Made by a program: the position numbers and the translations under genes. Positions 9,611-19,912 of a stretch of DNA of 64,000 nt are shown piece by piece. The notes under the pieces are model-generated. The model made no database searches. It had not been told where the DNA came from and worked only from the letters and a program-made list of their open reading frames with translations. The DNA comes from Echinimonas agarilytica (GTDB lineage Bacteria; Pseudomonadota; Gammaproteobacteria; Enterobacterales; Neiellaceae), in NCBI RefSeq assembly GCF_023703465.1, contig NZ_JAMQGP010000011.1, forward strand, positions 55,780 through 119,779, read 5' to 3'. The number at the start of each line of letters is the position of its first letter. Positions within the stretch are counted from its first letter, which is position 1.

Positions 9611-11506
9611 ATGTGCGGTATTGCCGGAGTATTCCAACTAGATAGTCGTCGCGATCCTGTCATTGATCAAGATCTGCTTGCCAAAATGACACGCGAACAA
9701 TCACACCGTGGCCCAGACGATGAAGGTTTCTTCGTCGCTCCGAATATCGGCTTAGCCCACCGCAGACTTTCTGTCATTGATTTGGCCGGTGGCCACCAGC
9801 CGATCTTCAGCCAAGACGGCAATATTGTCACCGTATTCAATGGTGAAATATACAACTACCGAGAACTACGCACTGAACTGCAAGAGCAGTATGGCTTTCG
9901 CTTTGTCACCTCATCCGATACCGAAGTCATCGTTTATGCATGGCTTGCCTGGGGTGAGTCATGCGTGGAGCGCTTTAGAGGCATGTTCACCTTTGCCGTA
10001 TGGGACAAGCTCAAAAAGACCTTATTCATTGCCCGTGATCGCCTAGGTATCAAGCCTTTGTTCTATACCCAATTGAGTAACGGTCAATTGTATTTTGCGT
10101 CTGAGCTTAAAGTCATTTTGGCGCACCCAGAACTTGATAAAGAAATTCGCCCTAGCGCTATCGAAGACTTTTTTGGTCTTGGTTATATTCCAGAGCCCGA
10201 CACTATTTTCAAAAACGTGCACAAATTGCCTGCAGGACACACCATGTTCTTGCAAGCCGATAAGCGCCCTCGCATAAGCCAGTATTGGGACGTGCCAAGC
10301 TCCGATCCTGAACTGAGCGAAAAAGAAGCACAAGAAGAAATCATGGAGCGCATCAAAGAAGCCGTTCAAATTAGAATGGTTGCAGATGTGCCACTTGGGT
10401 CATTCCTGTCGGGAGGCGTAGACTCCAGTGCAGTCGTTGCGATGATGGCGCAAAGTCAGGATGCGCCAATTACAACGTGCTCAATTGGCTTTGATTCACC
10501 TGAATTCAACGAAACAGAATTTGCTCAGCAAGTCGCAGATCGCTATAAAACCGACCACCATGTGCAAGTGGTCGACTCAAACGACTTCTCGATCATCGAT
10601 CGGCTAATCGACTTGTACGACGAACCCTATGGCGATATTTCAGCTCTCCCCACTTATCGCGTGTGTGAACTTGCTCGTAAACACGTCACTGTGGCTTTGT
10701 CTGGCGATGGTGGTGATGAAATTTTTGCGGGTTATCGACGCCATAAATTTCATATGGCAGAAGAAAAGCTACGCTCGAAAATGCCATATAGCTTTCGCAA
10801 AGCCGTATTTGGACCGCTCGGCAAACTCTATCCAAAAGCCGATTGGGCACCGCAAATATTCCGCGCAAAAACCACGTTTCAGTCGTTAGCCATGGACAGC
10901 GCATCCGCGTATTGCCATAGCGTGTCGAAAATATCAGACGCTAACCGCAGTAAGCTGTACTCACAATCATTGAAAAACAAATTAAATGGTCACCACATGA
11001 GCTCGCATTTCACGAAGTATGCTGAGCAAGCGCCCACCGATGACCCGTTGAAAATGGTGCAGTACTTAGATCTCAAAACGTGGTTGGTCGATGACATTCT
11101 CACAAAAGTTGACCGCGCAAGCATGGCGCACGCATTAGAAGTTAGGGTACCGCTGCTAGACCATAAATTGATTGAATGGGCATGGCGCATTCCCTCATCG
11201 ATGAACTTAAAAGACGGCGAAGGCAAAGCCTTGTTCAAAAAGCAGCTTGAACCTCACGTACCTCACGACACTTTGTATCGTAAGAAAATGGGCTTTAGTG
11301 TGCCGGTTTCTAAATGGTTTAGAAATGAATTAAAGGGCGAACTAAGTAAGCGCCTACTATCCGAAAGAATGCTCGATAGCGGTCACTTCCAAGCCGACAC
11401 CATTAAAAAAGCCATTGCCGACCACCAATCAGGAGTCGCCAATAACGAAACCATGCTTTGGCAACTTTACATGTTTGAAGGTTTCCTTCGTCAGAAGGCA
11501 GATTAA
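9611..11506 (+). CDS. Exosortase A-associated asparagine-synthase-like amidotransferase
   Basis: This 631-residue class II glutamine amidotransferase is related to AsnB. The N-terminal nucleophile Cys2 is intact (MCGIAGVF), followed by SHRGPDDEG and FNGEIYNYRELR. The synthetase half carries the pyrophosphate loop LSGGVDSSAVVAM near residue 267 and ALSGDGGDEIFAGY. Family resemblance is to TIGR03108 (amidotransferase 1, exosortase A-associated). It probably amidates a carboxylated sugar or another locus-specific acid, possibly the ManNAcA made by the wecBC pathway of this same locus. That substrate is an inference. Confidence 0.93.
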   Translation: MCGIAGVFQLDSRRDPVIDQDLLAKMTREQSHRGPDDEGFFVAPNIGLAHRRLSVIDLAGGHQPIFSQDGNIVTVFNGEIYNYRELRTELQEQYGFRFVTSSDTEVIVYAWLAWGESCVERFRGMFTFAVWDKLKKTLFIARDRLGIKPLFYTQLSNGQLYFASELKVILAHPELDKEIRPSAIEDFFGLGYIPEPDTIFKNVHKLPAGHTMFLQADKRPRISQYWDVPSSDPELSEKEAQEEIMERIKEAVQIRMVADVPLGSFLSGGVDSSAVVAMMAQSQDAPITTCSIGFDSPEFNETEFAQQVADRYKTDHHVQVVDSNDFSIIDRLIDLYDEPYGDISALPTYRVCELARKHVTVALSGDGGDEIFAGYRRHKFHMAEEKLRSKMPYSFRKAVFGPLGKLYPKADWAPQIFRAKTTFQSLAMDSASAYCHSVSKISDANRSKLYSQSLKNKLNGHHMSSHFTKYAEQAPTDDPLKMVQYLDLKTWLVDDILTKVDRASMAHALEVRVPLLDHKLIEWAWRIPSSMNLKDGEGKALFKKQLEPHVPHDTLYRKKMGFSVPVSKWFRNELKGELSKRLLSERMLDSGHFQADTIKKAIADHQSGVANNETMLWQLYMFEGFLRQKAD

Positions 11507-11508
11507 TC

Positions 11509-12714
11509 ATGAAAGTCTTGGTCGTCAGCTCACTCTATCCGAACAACGCTAATTTAAAACATGGCATCTTTGTGCATCACCGCATGAAACAACTCCGGGC
11601 ACACTATCCCGAGATTGAGATTAAAGTCATTGCACCTGTACCATGGTTTCCAATCGCATCTGATACGTTTGGCGAGTACGGCCGCTTTGCCAAAGCAGCT
11701 GCATTTGAAGTCATTGACGGAATCGAGGTCTATCATCCTCGATATTTGGTGGTACCTAAGGTAGGAATGCAGCTGACGCCTTTAAGCTTTGCCCGCGCCA
11801 TACGAACCACTGCTGAACAAATCAAAGCAGACGGTTTTGATTTTGAAATGATCGACGGCCACTACTACTACCCCGACGGCGTTGCTCTCGAACGCGCGTG
11901 CCGCACACTTAAAGTACCTTTTAACGTGACAGCCCGTGGCACTGATATCAATTTCATTCCAGAGCAGTCTCCCGCTGCACGTCAAAAAATCGAACTCGTA
12001 TTGCAAAAAACCACTCATAATCTGGCGGTTTGCAAAGCGCTGATGGACACCATGCAAGACGACTTAGGTGCGCCAAAACACAATGCTGTGGTGGCTCGCA
12101 ATGGCGTTGATTTAGAGCTATTTGCCTACGCCGATGAGAATCAGCAAACAGCGCAGCAACAAAAGTTGGGGCTCAAATCTAGCAAGATGATTTTGTCGGT
12201 AGGTCACCTCGTTGAGCGCAAGGGGCATCACCTGATTGTTGACGCCATGCAACACATTGACGATTGTGAGCTTTGGATTTTAGGGGCAGGCGAAATGAGA
12301 AATTCGCTTGAACAACAAATCAAAAAGCTAGGCTTGGAGCACAAAGTCAAGTTACTGGGTGAAATGACCCAACCTGAGATGATTCAATACTATCAATCGG
12401 CTGATTGCTTGGTACTAGCCTCAAGCCGAGAAGGTTGGGCCAACGTATTGCTCGAAGCAATGGCCTGCGGCACACCGGTGGTCGCCACCAATATTTGGGG
12501 AACGCCCGAGGTTTTACCCGAGTCCGATCAACAATATTTAGCGCCTCGCTCAAGCGACGCCCTTGGCCACGCCATTCAACAACGTCTCAGTGCTCCGTCT
12601 AATCGCGCTTATTATCGTCAACACGCTGAAAAATTTTCATGGCAAGCAACCGTAGACTTGCTCAAAGGCGTGTTCGAGAACACCATTGCCAGCGGCAAAA
12701 AAACTGTTTCTTAA
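11509..12714 (+). CDS. Glycosyltransferase family 4
   Basis: This GT-B glycosyltransferase has 401 residues. The acceptor half opens VLVVSSLYPNNANLKHGIFV, a start seen in many exopolysaccharide GT4 enzymes. The donor half has LSVGHLVERKGHHLIVDAM and the EX7E-type SSREGWANVLLEAMACGTPV. It follows the amidotransferase gene by 2 bases and precedes the GT39-like membrane protein, so it belongs to the same transcript. Linkage specificity cannot be inferred. Confidence 0.9.
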   Translation: MKVLVVSSLYPNNANLKHGIFVHHRMKQLRAHYPEIEIKVIAPVPWFPIASDTFGEYGRFAKAAAFEVIDGIEVYHPRYLVVPKVGMQLTPLSFARAIRTTAEQIKADGFDFEMIDGHYYYPDGVALERACRTLKVPFNVTARGTDINFIPEQSPAARQKIELVLQKTTHNLAVCKALMDTMQDDLGAPKHNAVVARNGVDLELFAYADENQQTAQQQKLGLKSSKMILSVGHLVERKGHHLIVDAMQHIDDCELWILGAGEMRNSLEQQIKKLGLEHKVKLLGEMTQPEMIQYYQSADCLVLASSREGWANVLLEAMACGTPVVATNIWGTPEVLPESDQQYLAPRSSDALGHAIQQRLSAPSNRAYYRQHAEKFSWQATVDLLKGVFENTIASGKKTVS

Positions 12715-12724
12715 TGGATTAACT

Positions 12725-14422
12725 ATGACAACGCCCAACATTCTTAGCGCTCAGTCGCTCAGCCTAGGTCGAAACGACTGGTTTGCCCTGCTCGGACTTG
12801 CATTGCTCTGCATTGTGCTCCGCTCAACCTATGCGCTAGGCTTTGCCGGTTCAGACGATGCCGTCATCATCACCAATGCGATTCGACTTTTGAATGAAGG
12901 CATGTATCTTCCTACGGGCCACTACAATGCGCGGTTTGGCATGATTATGCCTATCGCTGGCGTCTTTTCCGTATTTGGCATTGGCTTACAACAAATATCG
13001 CTTCTACCCATTGCGCTATCCGTGGGTATTACCACCGTGTGTTATCTCACCGCTCGCAGAATAGGACTAAGTCTCTCATTCGCCCTATTTGCCGCAGCAA
13101 TGACCACCCTAATGCCGGTGTTTGTTCAATACGGAGCCAGTAACTACCCAGAAATTTACTTTGCTTTTTGGGTGGCCGTATCTTTCTTTATTTTAGTCTG
13201 CGCCATTCATAACAAAGACCGTAATAGCCTTTCCCCCCTAATCTTGGGCTTGTTGTTTATGAGCTTGTTTTTTGCCTATATGGTGAAAATTGAAGCTGTG
13301 TTTATTTGTTTTGGTTATGCCTTTGCGTTCGCCTTATTGAAACGCTGGAAAGACATGGCCTGGGTGTTGTTATTCGTACTGTTGTTCTTCCTATACGAAG
13401 ACATATTGGTGTACTACTCAGAAACGGGTAAGTTCTTTAACCGCGCCGATATGGTCACCGCCAAATCAACTAAAATGGCGGTCAATAAAGCCTACGGTCA
13501 TGCCGAGTTATGGACATATCTGAAGGCGATGTTTGTCACCTTCTATAACTTTGGCCTGTATTTCTACTTTGTTGTTGCGGCAGTGATTGGCTTGCTGCTG
13601 CAAAAGAAAAAATTGCCTGCTGTGATTATCATCGCATTGGTGTCTTCGGCTATTTTTTATGGGTGGCTACAGTTTGGTACAAGTCCCAAAGGGCTGATTA
13701 AATTCCTCACCACCGGCAAGCTCAACAACAAATCTCAACTGGCGCGTTACTTAATCATGATTGCGCCATTTTGCTCTATTTTTGTGGCGTACTTTCTAGC
13801 TCAAATCAGCTACAGCAGTAAGTTCAAACAATATTTTCCGCAAGCCATACTCGTACTTTCGATGGTGGCGTTTTTACCACTGAACGATATTGGCAACGAA
13901 GTGGGACTCACATACCAGCAAGCGGTTAAGAAACTCTCTGACCAACCCGATATCAAAGTGGTGTATACCGATAGAGCCACGTACACCTACCTTCGCTCTG
14001 TACAGCAGTTTGGTGAACTGGAACACCTCAGTGTACAACCCATCGTGCATCACAATATGCAGTCGGGCCGCTCCAAGGTGAATCCCGATTTCATATGGGC
14101 AGGTGGCTACGCGCTCATCCACAAAAACCGATACCTTTATCACAACCGCCGTTACAAGGTTCAGTATCCTACGCTTGAAAGTATGGCCATCAATGGCGAC
14201 AAGCAAATACTGGTGGCCAACCCTGCATCATCGATCAGCTACGGTATTCTCAATACCATTAAACAAGTTGTGATACTGCTAGGGCTTGAGCAAAATTATA
14301 TTGGGCAAAAAGTAGTGCATACCGCCGATGAAGCACTCGACCCCGAAGATATGTTGTTAATTGATGTGAACCGCGAACATACCGACCGCCTCACGTACCT
14401 CGACGCAACACCCGCAGAATGA
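12725..14422 (+). CDS. Multipass membrane glycosyltransferase-like protein (ArnT/PMT, GT39-like)
   Basis: This 565-residue integral membrane protein has about ten hydrophobic helices in the first 400 residues and a soluble C-terminal tail. The first loop contains GSDDAVIITNAIRLL followed by NARFGMIMPIAG, resembling the Asp pair in the first periplasmic loop of polyprenyl-phosphate sugar transferases (PMT_2/ArnT). It may add a side-chain residue from a lipid-linked donor on the periplasmic side. The frame extends back into the previous gene to 12686. The ATG at 12725 with upstream TGGA gives a normal N-terminus and removes the overlap. Exact family assignment is tentative. Confidence 0.75.
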   Translation: MTTPNILSAQSLSLGRNDWFALLGLALLCIVLRSTYALGFAGSDDAVIITNAIRLLNEGMYLPTGHYNARFGMIMPIAGVFSVFGIGLQQISLLPIALSVGITTVCYLTARRIGLSLSFALFAAAMTTLMPVFVQYGASNYPEIYFAFWVAVSFFILVCAIHNKDRNSLSPLILGLLFMSLFFAYMVKIEAVFICFGYAFAFALLKRWKDMAWVLLFVLLFFLYEDILVYYSETGKFFNRADMVTAKSTKMAVNKAYGHAELWTYLKAMFVTFYNFGLYFYFVVAAVIGLLLQKKKLPAVIIIALVSSAIFYGWLQFGTSPKGLIKFLTTGKLNNKSQLARYLIMIAPFCSIFVAYFLAQISYSSKFKQYFPQAILVLSMVAFLPLNDIGNEVGLTYQQAVKKLSDQPDIKVVYTDRATYTYLRSVQQFGELEHLSVQPIVHHNMQSGRSKVNPDFIWAGGYALIHKNRYLYHNRRYKVQYPTLESMAINGDKQILVANPASSISYGILNTIKQVVILLGLEQNYIGQKVVHTADEALDPEDMLLIDVNREHTDRLTYLDATPAE

Positions 14423-14439
14423 ACAAGGACCCTGTAAGC

Positions 14440-15594
14440 ATGAACGCATTGAAGATTCTCTACCACCATCGTATTGCCTCTAAAGATGGGCAATACGTGC
14501 ATATTGAAGAGATCATCAATTCTCTCACCAAGCAGGGGCATGACATTGTTATGGTCGCACCGGAAGTTGCTGAAGGCTCTGACTTCGGTAGTAGTGGCGG
14601 TTGGGTCGACGATTTAAAAGCCAAGTTACCCGGTTTTGTATACGAGCTACTCGAATTCGCATATGCGTTTTACGACTTTTTCAAACTCGCAGCCGCCATT
14701 ATCAAACACAAGCCCGACGTTATTTACGAACGCTATAACCTGTTCTTGCCGTCTGGCATTTGGGCCAGCAAATTGTTCAAAGTGCCACTGATTTTGGAAG
14801 TAAACGCACCCTTATATCAAGAGCGTAAGAAATTCAACGGCATCAGTCTCGATGCATTGGCTAAATGGACGCAACAATACTGTTGGAACCAAGCCGACAT
14901 CACGTTGCCGGTGACCAACGTACTGGCCGACAGTCTCCGCGAAGTGAATGTTCCCGAACACAGAATTGATGTGATAGCCAACGGTATCAATTTAGACTCC
15001 TTTGGCGAAGTCACAGCGGCCCCTAATCTGCCCATCAACTTAGCAGGCAAGCTGGTCATTGGGTTTGTTGGGTTTTGCCGCGAGTGGCATGGTCTAGATC
15101 GCGTGTTGGACACAATGGCAGCCATGAACAACCCGAATTTAGTATTCATTGTGATTGGCGATGGTCCCGCCATCGAGCCGTTAAAACAACAAGCTCAAGC
15201 TTTGGGGCTGTCGGATCAAATGCATGCAACAGGCTTGGTATCACGTGCTGATATGCCCAAATACCTCAATACCATCGAAATTGCCTTGCAGCCCGATGTA
15301 GTCGCGTACGCTTCACCTTTAAAAATGATTGAGTATCTAGCTATGGGAAAAGTTATTCTTGCTCCCAACTCGCCCAATATTAAAGAACTGCTGACGCATG
15401 AAGACAATGCATTGCTGTTTGATATAGAAACGCCAGCATCATTCGGTGAAGGACTCGCCAAGTTATGCGAGGACGCCACACTGCGCGAACAACTCGCAAT
15501 CCGAGCAGCCGAGACCATTACTGAGAAAAAGCTCACATGGGATTCAAACGCTGAACGCATTGTTGCGCATGCAAAGAGGTTGTATGAGCAGTAA
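14440..15594 (+). CDS. Glycosyltransferase family 4
   Basis: This GT-B enzyme has acceptor-domain start LKILYHHRIASKDGQYVHIEE, a pattern common in XrtA-locus GT4 proteins. The donor half carries IGFVGFCREWHGLDRVLDTM and SPLKMIEYLAMGKVILAPN. Two starts are possible. ATG 14419 overlaps the previous stop as ATGA but lacks a Shine-Dalgarno. ATG 14440 lies 10 bases after AAGGA and gives the canonical N-terminus, so it is preferred. Its 3' end overlaps the flippase start by 11 bases. Confidence 0.88.
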   Translation: MNALKILYHHRIASKDGQYVHIEEIINSLTKQGHDIVMVAPEVAEGSDFGSSGGWVDDLKAKLPGFVYELLEFAYAFYDFFKLAAAIIKHKPDVIYERYNLFLPSGIWASKLFKVPLILEVNAPLYQERKKFNGISLDALAKWTQQYCWNQADITLPVTNVLADSLREVNVPEHRIDVIANGINLDSFGEVTAAPNLPINLAGKLVIGFVGFCREWHGLDRVLDTMAAMNNPNLVFIVIGDGPAIEPLKQQAQALGLSDQMHATGLVSRADMPKYLNTIEIALQPDVVAYASPLKMIEYLAMGKVILAPNSPNIKELLTHEDNALLFDIETPASFGEGLAKLCEDATLREQLAIRAAETITEKKLTWDSNAERIVAHAKRLYEQ

Positions 15595-17005
15595 GCTTGG
15601 CCGCTCAACGAAATGGACCACCATTTCAACAATTATCAATTCGGGGCTCGTGTTACTTCAGCTTTCAATCCTGACGCGTTTTTTTGAATCTGAAATTTTT
15701 GGCCAATTTGCCGTCATTAACCTCTTCGTAGAGATTTTTACCGCATTTGCCACGGGTGGTATTTCGAGTTACCTCATTTACCGCAAAGACCTCACAGCCG
15801 AGCAGAGAAGCACTGTATTTTGGCTAGCCGCTTTATTTGGTGTTGGCTGCTTTTTGCTATTCAATCTTTTGAGCCCTGTGCTACTGAAATTGTACGGTTA
15901 CCCCGAGCTTGGTCAACCACTGCTCATCATGAGTATACTATTCATTACATCTGCAATTTCGTCACAGTACCAAGCTATTGCATTAAAGAATTTTGAACAT
16001 GCTGTGCTCGCAAAGCTCGAAATTGCTTGCCGCATCATTGCCTTCAGCGTCGCTATGATGACCATTAAGCTCGGCTTGTATTGTCTCGTAGTATCGGCTT
16101 TAACTTATTCTCTGCTGCGCTTTCTGGGATGCTTAATACTATTCAGTAGAAAAGCTAACTTTACCGCGACGTGGGACGGCACCATTGGCAAAGACGCCGC
16201 ACGCTATGGTGTATATGCCGTTGGCGGACAAATGATGAACATTACTCGTCGTCAACTCGACAGCATCATTTTAGCAGGCACCTTATCGATTTCTGATTTT
16301 GGAATCTACCACGTCATCAAACAGTTAGCTTCTCGTCCAGCGAAATCAATTCAGCCGATCATCAATCGCATTGCGCTGCCTGCATTAGGACATGTGCGAG
16401 ATTCGATTCAGCAGTCGAAAGCCATGTATGAGGGATTTTTCCTGCTACTTTCAGCAACACTAGCAGTTGTATATATACCTCTAATTATCGCTGCAGAGCC
16501 GATTGTTTCGGTGGTATATGGCGACAAGTATGTCGATCACCACATGATTCTATCTTTGCTCGCAACATTCTGGTTAATTCGAGTTGCTGGAGCCACACTC
16601 ATTGGCCCTGTCACTCAGTCATCTGGCCGCACCAAGTACGGTTTTGTATGGAACGCCTGCCTACTGCCTTTAAGTGCAGTGGTCATGACAATTTCATCTC
16701 AATACGGAATTTTTACGGTGTGCGTTAGCTTAATAGCGCTTCAAGCAATACTATTTCCACTTTCTCAAGTGATGCTTGTCCGTCGCATTATTCCAGTTTC
16801 AGTCACACGACTAATTGCGTCTTTAGTCGTTCCTTGCGTCGTGCTAAGCGCTGTTGCATTGCTCGCGTTATGGCTGTTGCCAACTCACATTGGGTTTCAA
16901 GCTACGGGCTTGGCGATTATCTGGATTGGCATATTAGGCATTGCTCTAAAAACATCAAACCCTATTACTCAAACCGCGAACTCACTAAAAAACGCGATCC
17001 AATGA
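15584..17005 (+). CDS. Wzx-type oligosaccharide flippase (MOP superfamily), copy 1
   Basis: This 473-residue protein has about 12 to 14 predicted helices. The N-terminus has the amphipathic polar start plus first helix typical of MATE/PST flippases (STKWTTISTIINSGLVLLQL, then LTRFFESEIFGQFAVINLF). It would move the lipid-linked repeat unit to the periplasmic face. A much longer open frame reaches back to 15446 inside the preceding gene, but the ATG at 15584 has AGAGG at the right distance and the expected N-terminus. A second flippase gene lies at 42306. Confidence 0.9.
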   Translation: MSSKLGRSTKWTTISTIINSGLVLLQLSILTRFFESEIFGQFAVINLFVEIFTAFATGGISSYLIYRKDLTAEQRSTVFWLAALFGVGCFLLFNLLSPVLLKLYGYPELGQPLLIMSILFITSAISSQYQAIALKNFEHAVLAKLEIACRIIAFSVAMMTIKLGLYCLVVSALTYSLLRFLGCLILFSRKANFTATWDGTIGKDAARYGVYAVGGQMMNITRRQLDSIILAGTLSISDFGIYHVIKQLASRPAKSIQPIINRIALPALGHVRDSIQQSKAMYEGFFLLLSATLAVVYIPLIIAAEPIVSVVYGDKYVDHHMILSLLATFWLIRVAGATLIGPVTQSSGRTKYGFVWNACLLPLSAVVMTISSQYGIFTVCVSLIALQAILFPLSQVMLVRRIIPVSVTRLIASLVVPCVVLSAVALLALWLLPTHIGFQATGLAIIWIGILGIALKTSNPITQTANSLKNAIQ

Positions 17006-17018
17006 ACGGAGTCATTCC

Positions 17019-17699
17019 ATGATCAGTCACAAACACAAGTGCGTATTTGTTCACATTCCTAAAACCGCAGGACAAAGTGTTGAACATGTATTTTTAGAGC
17101 AAAACGGACTGACGTGGGAAGGCCGCGCACCCCTGTTGCTTAGACCCAATGACGATTTGAGCAAAGGGCCTGAGAGACTCGCACATTTATATGCTGATGA
17201 GTACGTAAAGTTTGATTACATGGAGCAAGACGCATTTGACCAATACTACAAGTTCGCCTTTGTTAGAAATCCTTTTGATCGCCTCGTATCGGAATACAGA
17301 TACCGTAACTTAGATTCACAATACAATTTCAAAGATTTTGTATTGAAGCACTTACCTGCAGGTGAAATGACCAATGACTTTAGGCATATTGTTCCACAGT
17401 CACGTTATGTATATGACTCAGAAGGAAACTGTCTTGTTGATTTTGTGGGTAAGTTTGAAAGCATTCAAAGTGATTTCTCAAAGGTATGTAGTGCGCTTAA
17501 CTTACCTTCATTAGAGTTGCCTCATAACAATAAATCCAAAGCCAAACAAAAATCTATTTGGCTGCAAGTAAAAAGCAGTTTGGGCATGCAACAGAAGGCA
17601 AAAAAAATAAGCTATCAAGAATTTTACGATAGTGAGTTGCAAGAGTTGGTCAGCACAATGTATCAAGACGACTTGAAGCATTTCGACTACTCTTTCTAA
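17019..17699 (+). CDS. Sulfotransferase (Sulfotransfer_2-like), copy 1
   Basis: This 226-residue putative carbohydrate sulfotransferase would use PAPS. The 5'-phosphosulfate loop is CVFVHIPKTAGQSVEHVF near residues 8-25, with the catalytic Lys. The 3'-phosphate site is FAFVRNPFDRLVSEYRYR near 85-102, and DFVGKFESIQSDF lies further on. These are the standard motifs of the heparan/chondroitin-type sulfotransferase family. GGAG sits 7 bases before the ATG. Surrounding sequence is visibly more AT-rich than the XrtA core upstream, consistent with a later-acquired decoration cassette. The acceptor sugar is unknown. Confidence 0.88.
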   Translation: MISHKHKCVFVHIPKTAGQSVEHVFLEQNGLTWEGRAPLLLRPNDDLSKGPERLAHLYADEYVKFDYMEQDAFDQYYKFAFVRNPFDRLVSEYRYRNLDSQYNFKDFVLKHLPAGEMTNDFRHIVPQSRYVYDSEGNCLVDFVGKFESIQSDFSKVCSALNLPSLELPHNNKSKAKQKSIWLQVKSSLGMQQKAKKISYQEFYDSELQELVSTMYQDDLKHFDYSF

Positions 17700-17709
17700 G
17701 GTATTGCAC

Positions 17710-18876
17710 ATGCGAGTCATACACCACACAGCGAAGTATTTACCGCCTTCTCAAACCTTTATCTTCGATTTAACCGAATATTTAGATAAGCGTTTAGATG
17801 AGTCATTGATCGTAACTCACGGTCTAATGGGCAACGCGGATAAAACAAATATTCCAATAAAACAGGTATCGCTGACAGGTCTCCCCGTATGGCGCAGAAA
17901 AATTCAAAATTACATCAGTAAGTTGCGCGGCAGAGCCCCTAACTTGCATTTTGGCCATTGGCTCAAAACAATCTCCGAACGTAAACCAGACGTCGTACAT
18001 TGCCATTTCGGTAATTCAGCATACTTCCATCAAAAGTTCCTAGATGCGCATAACCTATCAATTCCAACGCTGGTTTCTTTCCATGGTTACGATGTCTTCT
18101 TAGCGAATAAAATAGCACCCGACTACATCACAACAATTCAAACCCTCGCCAAAGCAAAGACGTTGTTTACCTGCCCTAGTAATTATTTGGCCCGACATGC
18201 TATCAAAGTGTTTTCTTTACCTGAATCTCAAGTCCGAGTGGTTCCCAATGGATTTAACCCCGAATTATTTCAACTACGCACAAACAAGGCTCTGGACTCA
18301 AATCAAATTGTCATCACTCACGTAGGTCGATTTGAAAACTGGAAAGGCCAAGAAGACTTAATCCGAGCAATCAGCGAGCTTGATAAAGTCGGAGTCAGTA
18401 ATGTGTACTTGCAACTCATTGGAGATGGTGAGGCATTTAATTCAATGAAAAATCTCGCTCAAGAATTACAAATTTCTGATCGGGTTCGATTCTTAGGTCT
18501 TGTCTCACATCAAAAGGTAGCATCAACACTGCGCAAAACCGATTTATATGTACACCCTTCCTCAACGGGGAAGAATGGGCAAGCCGAAACGTTTGGAGTT
18601 GCTATTTTGGAGGCTATCGCAATTGGTCTTCCGGTCATCATGACAAACGCCGGAGGTATGAAAGAAATCATTCCTTCACCGCACCCCCAATTTGCTCAAG
18701 TTGTCCAAGAAAAATCTCCAAAGGCCTTAGCAGAATCGATTCAACAATGGCTACACCATCAGGAAGATTACTCTGAACAAGATTTCATGGCATTTCGTGA
18801 CACCGTCTTAGGTTTGAATAATATGGAACGAACGGGTCAGTTGATTCAAAAACTATATAACGAAGTGAGCCAGTAA
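17710..18876 (+). CDS. Glycosyltransferase family 4
   Basis: This is a GT-B glycosyltransferase of 388 residues. The start RVIHHTAKYLPPSQTFIFDL is typical of colanic-acid-type GT4 enzymes. The donor domain contains THVGRFENWKGQEDLIRAI and an EX7E-type AETFGVAILEAIAIGLPVIM. The frame begins at a TTG at 17704, but the ATG at 17710 is 8 bases after AAGG and is preferred. It sits between a sulfotransferase and an acyltransferase gene within the same rightward operon. Confidence 0.88.
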   Translation: MRVIHHTAKYLPPSQTFIFDLTEYLDKRLDESLIVTHGLMGNADKTNIPIKQVSLTGLPVWRRKIQNYISKLRGRAPNLHFGHWLKTISERKPDVVHCHFGNSAYFHQKFLDAHNLSIPTLVSFHGYDVFLANKIAPDYITTIQTLAKAKTLFTCPSNYLARHAIKVFSLPESQVRVVPNGFNPELFQLRTNKALDSNQIVITHVGRFENWKGQEDLIRAISELDKVGVSNVYLQLIGDGEAFNSMKNLAQELQISDRVRFLGLVSHQKVASTLRKTDLYVHPSSTGKNGQAETFGVAILEAIAIGLPVIMTNAGGMKEIIPSPHPQFAQVVQEKSPKALAESIQQWLHHQEDYSEQDFMAFRDTVLGLNNMERTGQLIQKLYNEVSQ

Positions 18877-18880
18877 AAGT

Positions 18881-19912
18881 ATGTTTGGAACCTACAGAAC
18901 TCTTCTCGCATTGATGGTAGTCGCTCTTCACTTGGGCGGATTTAAAGTGATGGGCGGTTACGCTGTTTTTGGCTTTTACATGCTCAGCGGTTACTTGATG
19001 ACATTGATCATGCAAGAGTCATACGGCTACTCAATCCAAGGGGTTCGCAAATACGCAGCCAACCGGTTTTTAAGGATCTTTCCTAGTTATTGGTTTTCCG
19101 TCGCTCTGTCTATCGCTTTGATCGCTATTGTGGGTAACGAGTTCAGCACGAATTACCTAAAATCTCTTGATATGCCAGGCAATGCAGCCGATTGGTTTAG
19201 AAATATCTTTTTGTTTTTCCCTTTTCAAGAGGCACCAAGGCTCACGCCGCCAGCATGGGCTCTAACAGTTGAAATATTCTTTTATATTTTGATTGGTCTA
19301 GGCTTGTCTCGCTCTAAGCGAATCGTTTATGCCTGGTTCGTACTGAGCCTTATTTATCACGTGATCGCATATGTGAACAATTGGTCATGGGAGCATCGCT
19401 ACTTTTCAATTTTTGCGGCTTCATTGCCATTCTCAGCCGGTGCACTTATTTATCATACCAAGCGCAAATTCAGCTCCATTGACCTTTTTAAACCGCTATT
19501 CAAGGCAACATATGCTCCTCATTTGATTTTCACCGGTATCTTGGTGAACTGGCTATTGGGCTTTCTAATGAACGACCAAAAGGGGCTATTTTTTGGTACG
19601 AATTTCTGGCTCTGTTTTCTGATGCTCCTGTCATTAGTGGACAGAAAATCAATCAAAGGCATCCGTCCGAAGATCGATAAAGTCATGGGAGACTTTAGTT
19701 ACCCGATTTACTTAACTCATTACCAAGTTGGGCTTGCTGTAGTTTACATAGCATCACAATTCGATATTCTTCTCGCTCGGCCGAGTATAGAGCTAATGGC
19801 CATTTCGCTTATTCCGCTATGTTTTGTAAGCCTATTCTTAATCTACGGTATTGATCATCCTGTAGAAAAAGTGCGGCGCTATATCAAAAGCAGGAAATCA
19901 ACTGTCAATTAG
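18881..19912 (+). CDS. Acyltransferase family 3 (OafA/YrhL-like) membrane protein
   Basis: This 343-residue protein has about ten hydrophobic helices and the acyltransferase-3 signature. That includes the early His of VVALHLGG, GFYMLSGYLMT, a conserved Arg in KYAANRFLRIFPSYWF, and PAWALTVEIFFYIL. Members O-acylate (often O-acetylate) surface polysaccharides. It is the last gene of the 2540-19912 operon. Only 5 bases separate its stop from the stop of the convergent gene on the other strand. Confidence 0.88.
   Translation: MFGTYRTLLALMVVALHLGGFKVMGGYAVFGFYMLSGYLMTLIMQESYGYSIQGVRKYAANRFLRIFPSYWFSVALSIALIAIVGNEFSTNYLKSLDMPGNAADWFRNIFLFFPFQEAPRLTPPAWALTVEIFFYILIGLGLSRSKRIVYAWFVLSLIYHVIAYVNNWSWEHRYFSIFAASLPFSAGALIYHTKRKFSSIDLFKPLFKATYAPHLIFTGILVNWLLGFLMNDQKGLFFGTNFWLCFLMLLSLVDRKSIKGIRPKIDKVMGDFSYPIYLTHYQVGLAVVYIASQFDILLARPSIELMAISLIPLCFVSLFLIYGIDHPVEKVRRYIKSRKSTVN

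Noticed and set aside
15446..15583. 46-residue N-terminal extension of the first flippase
   Set aside because: It lies inside the upstream GT4 gene, is not membrane-like, and the ATG at 15584 has a strong ribosome site and standard first helix.
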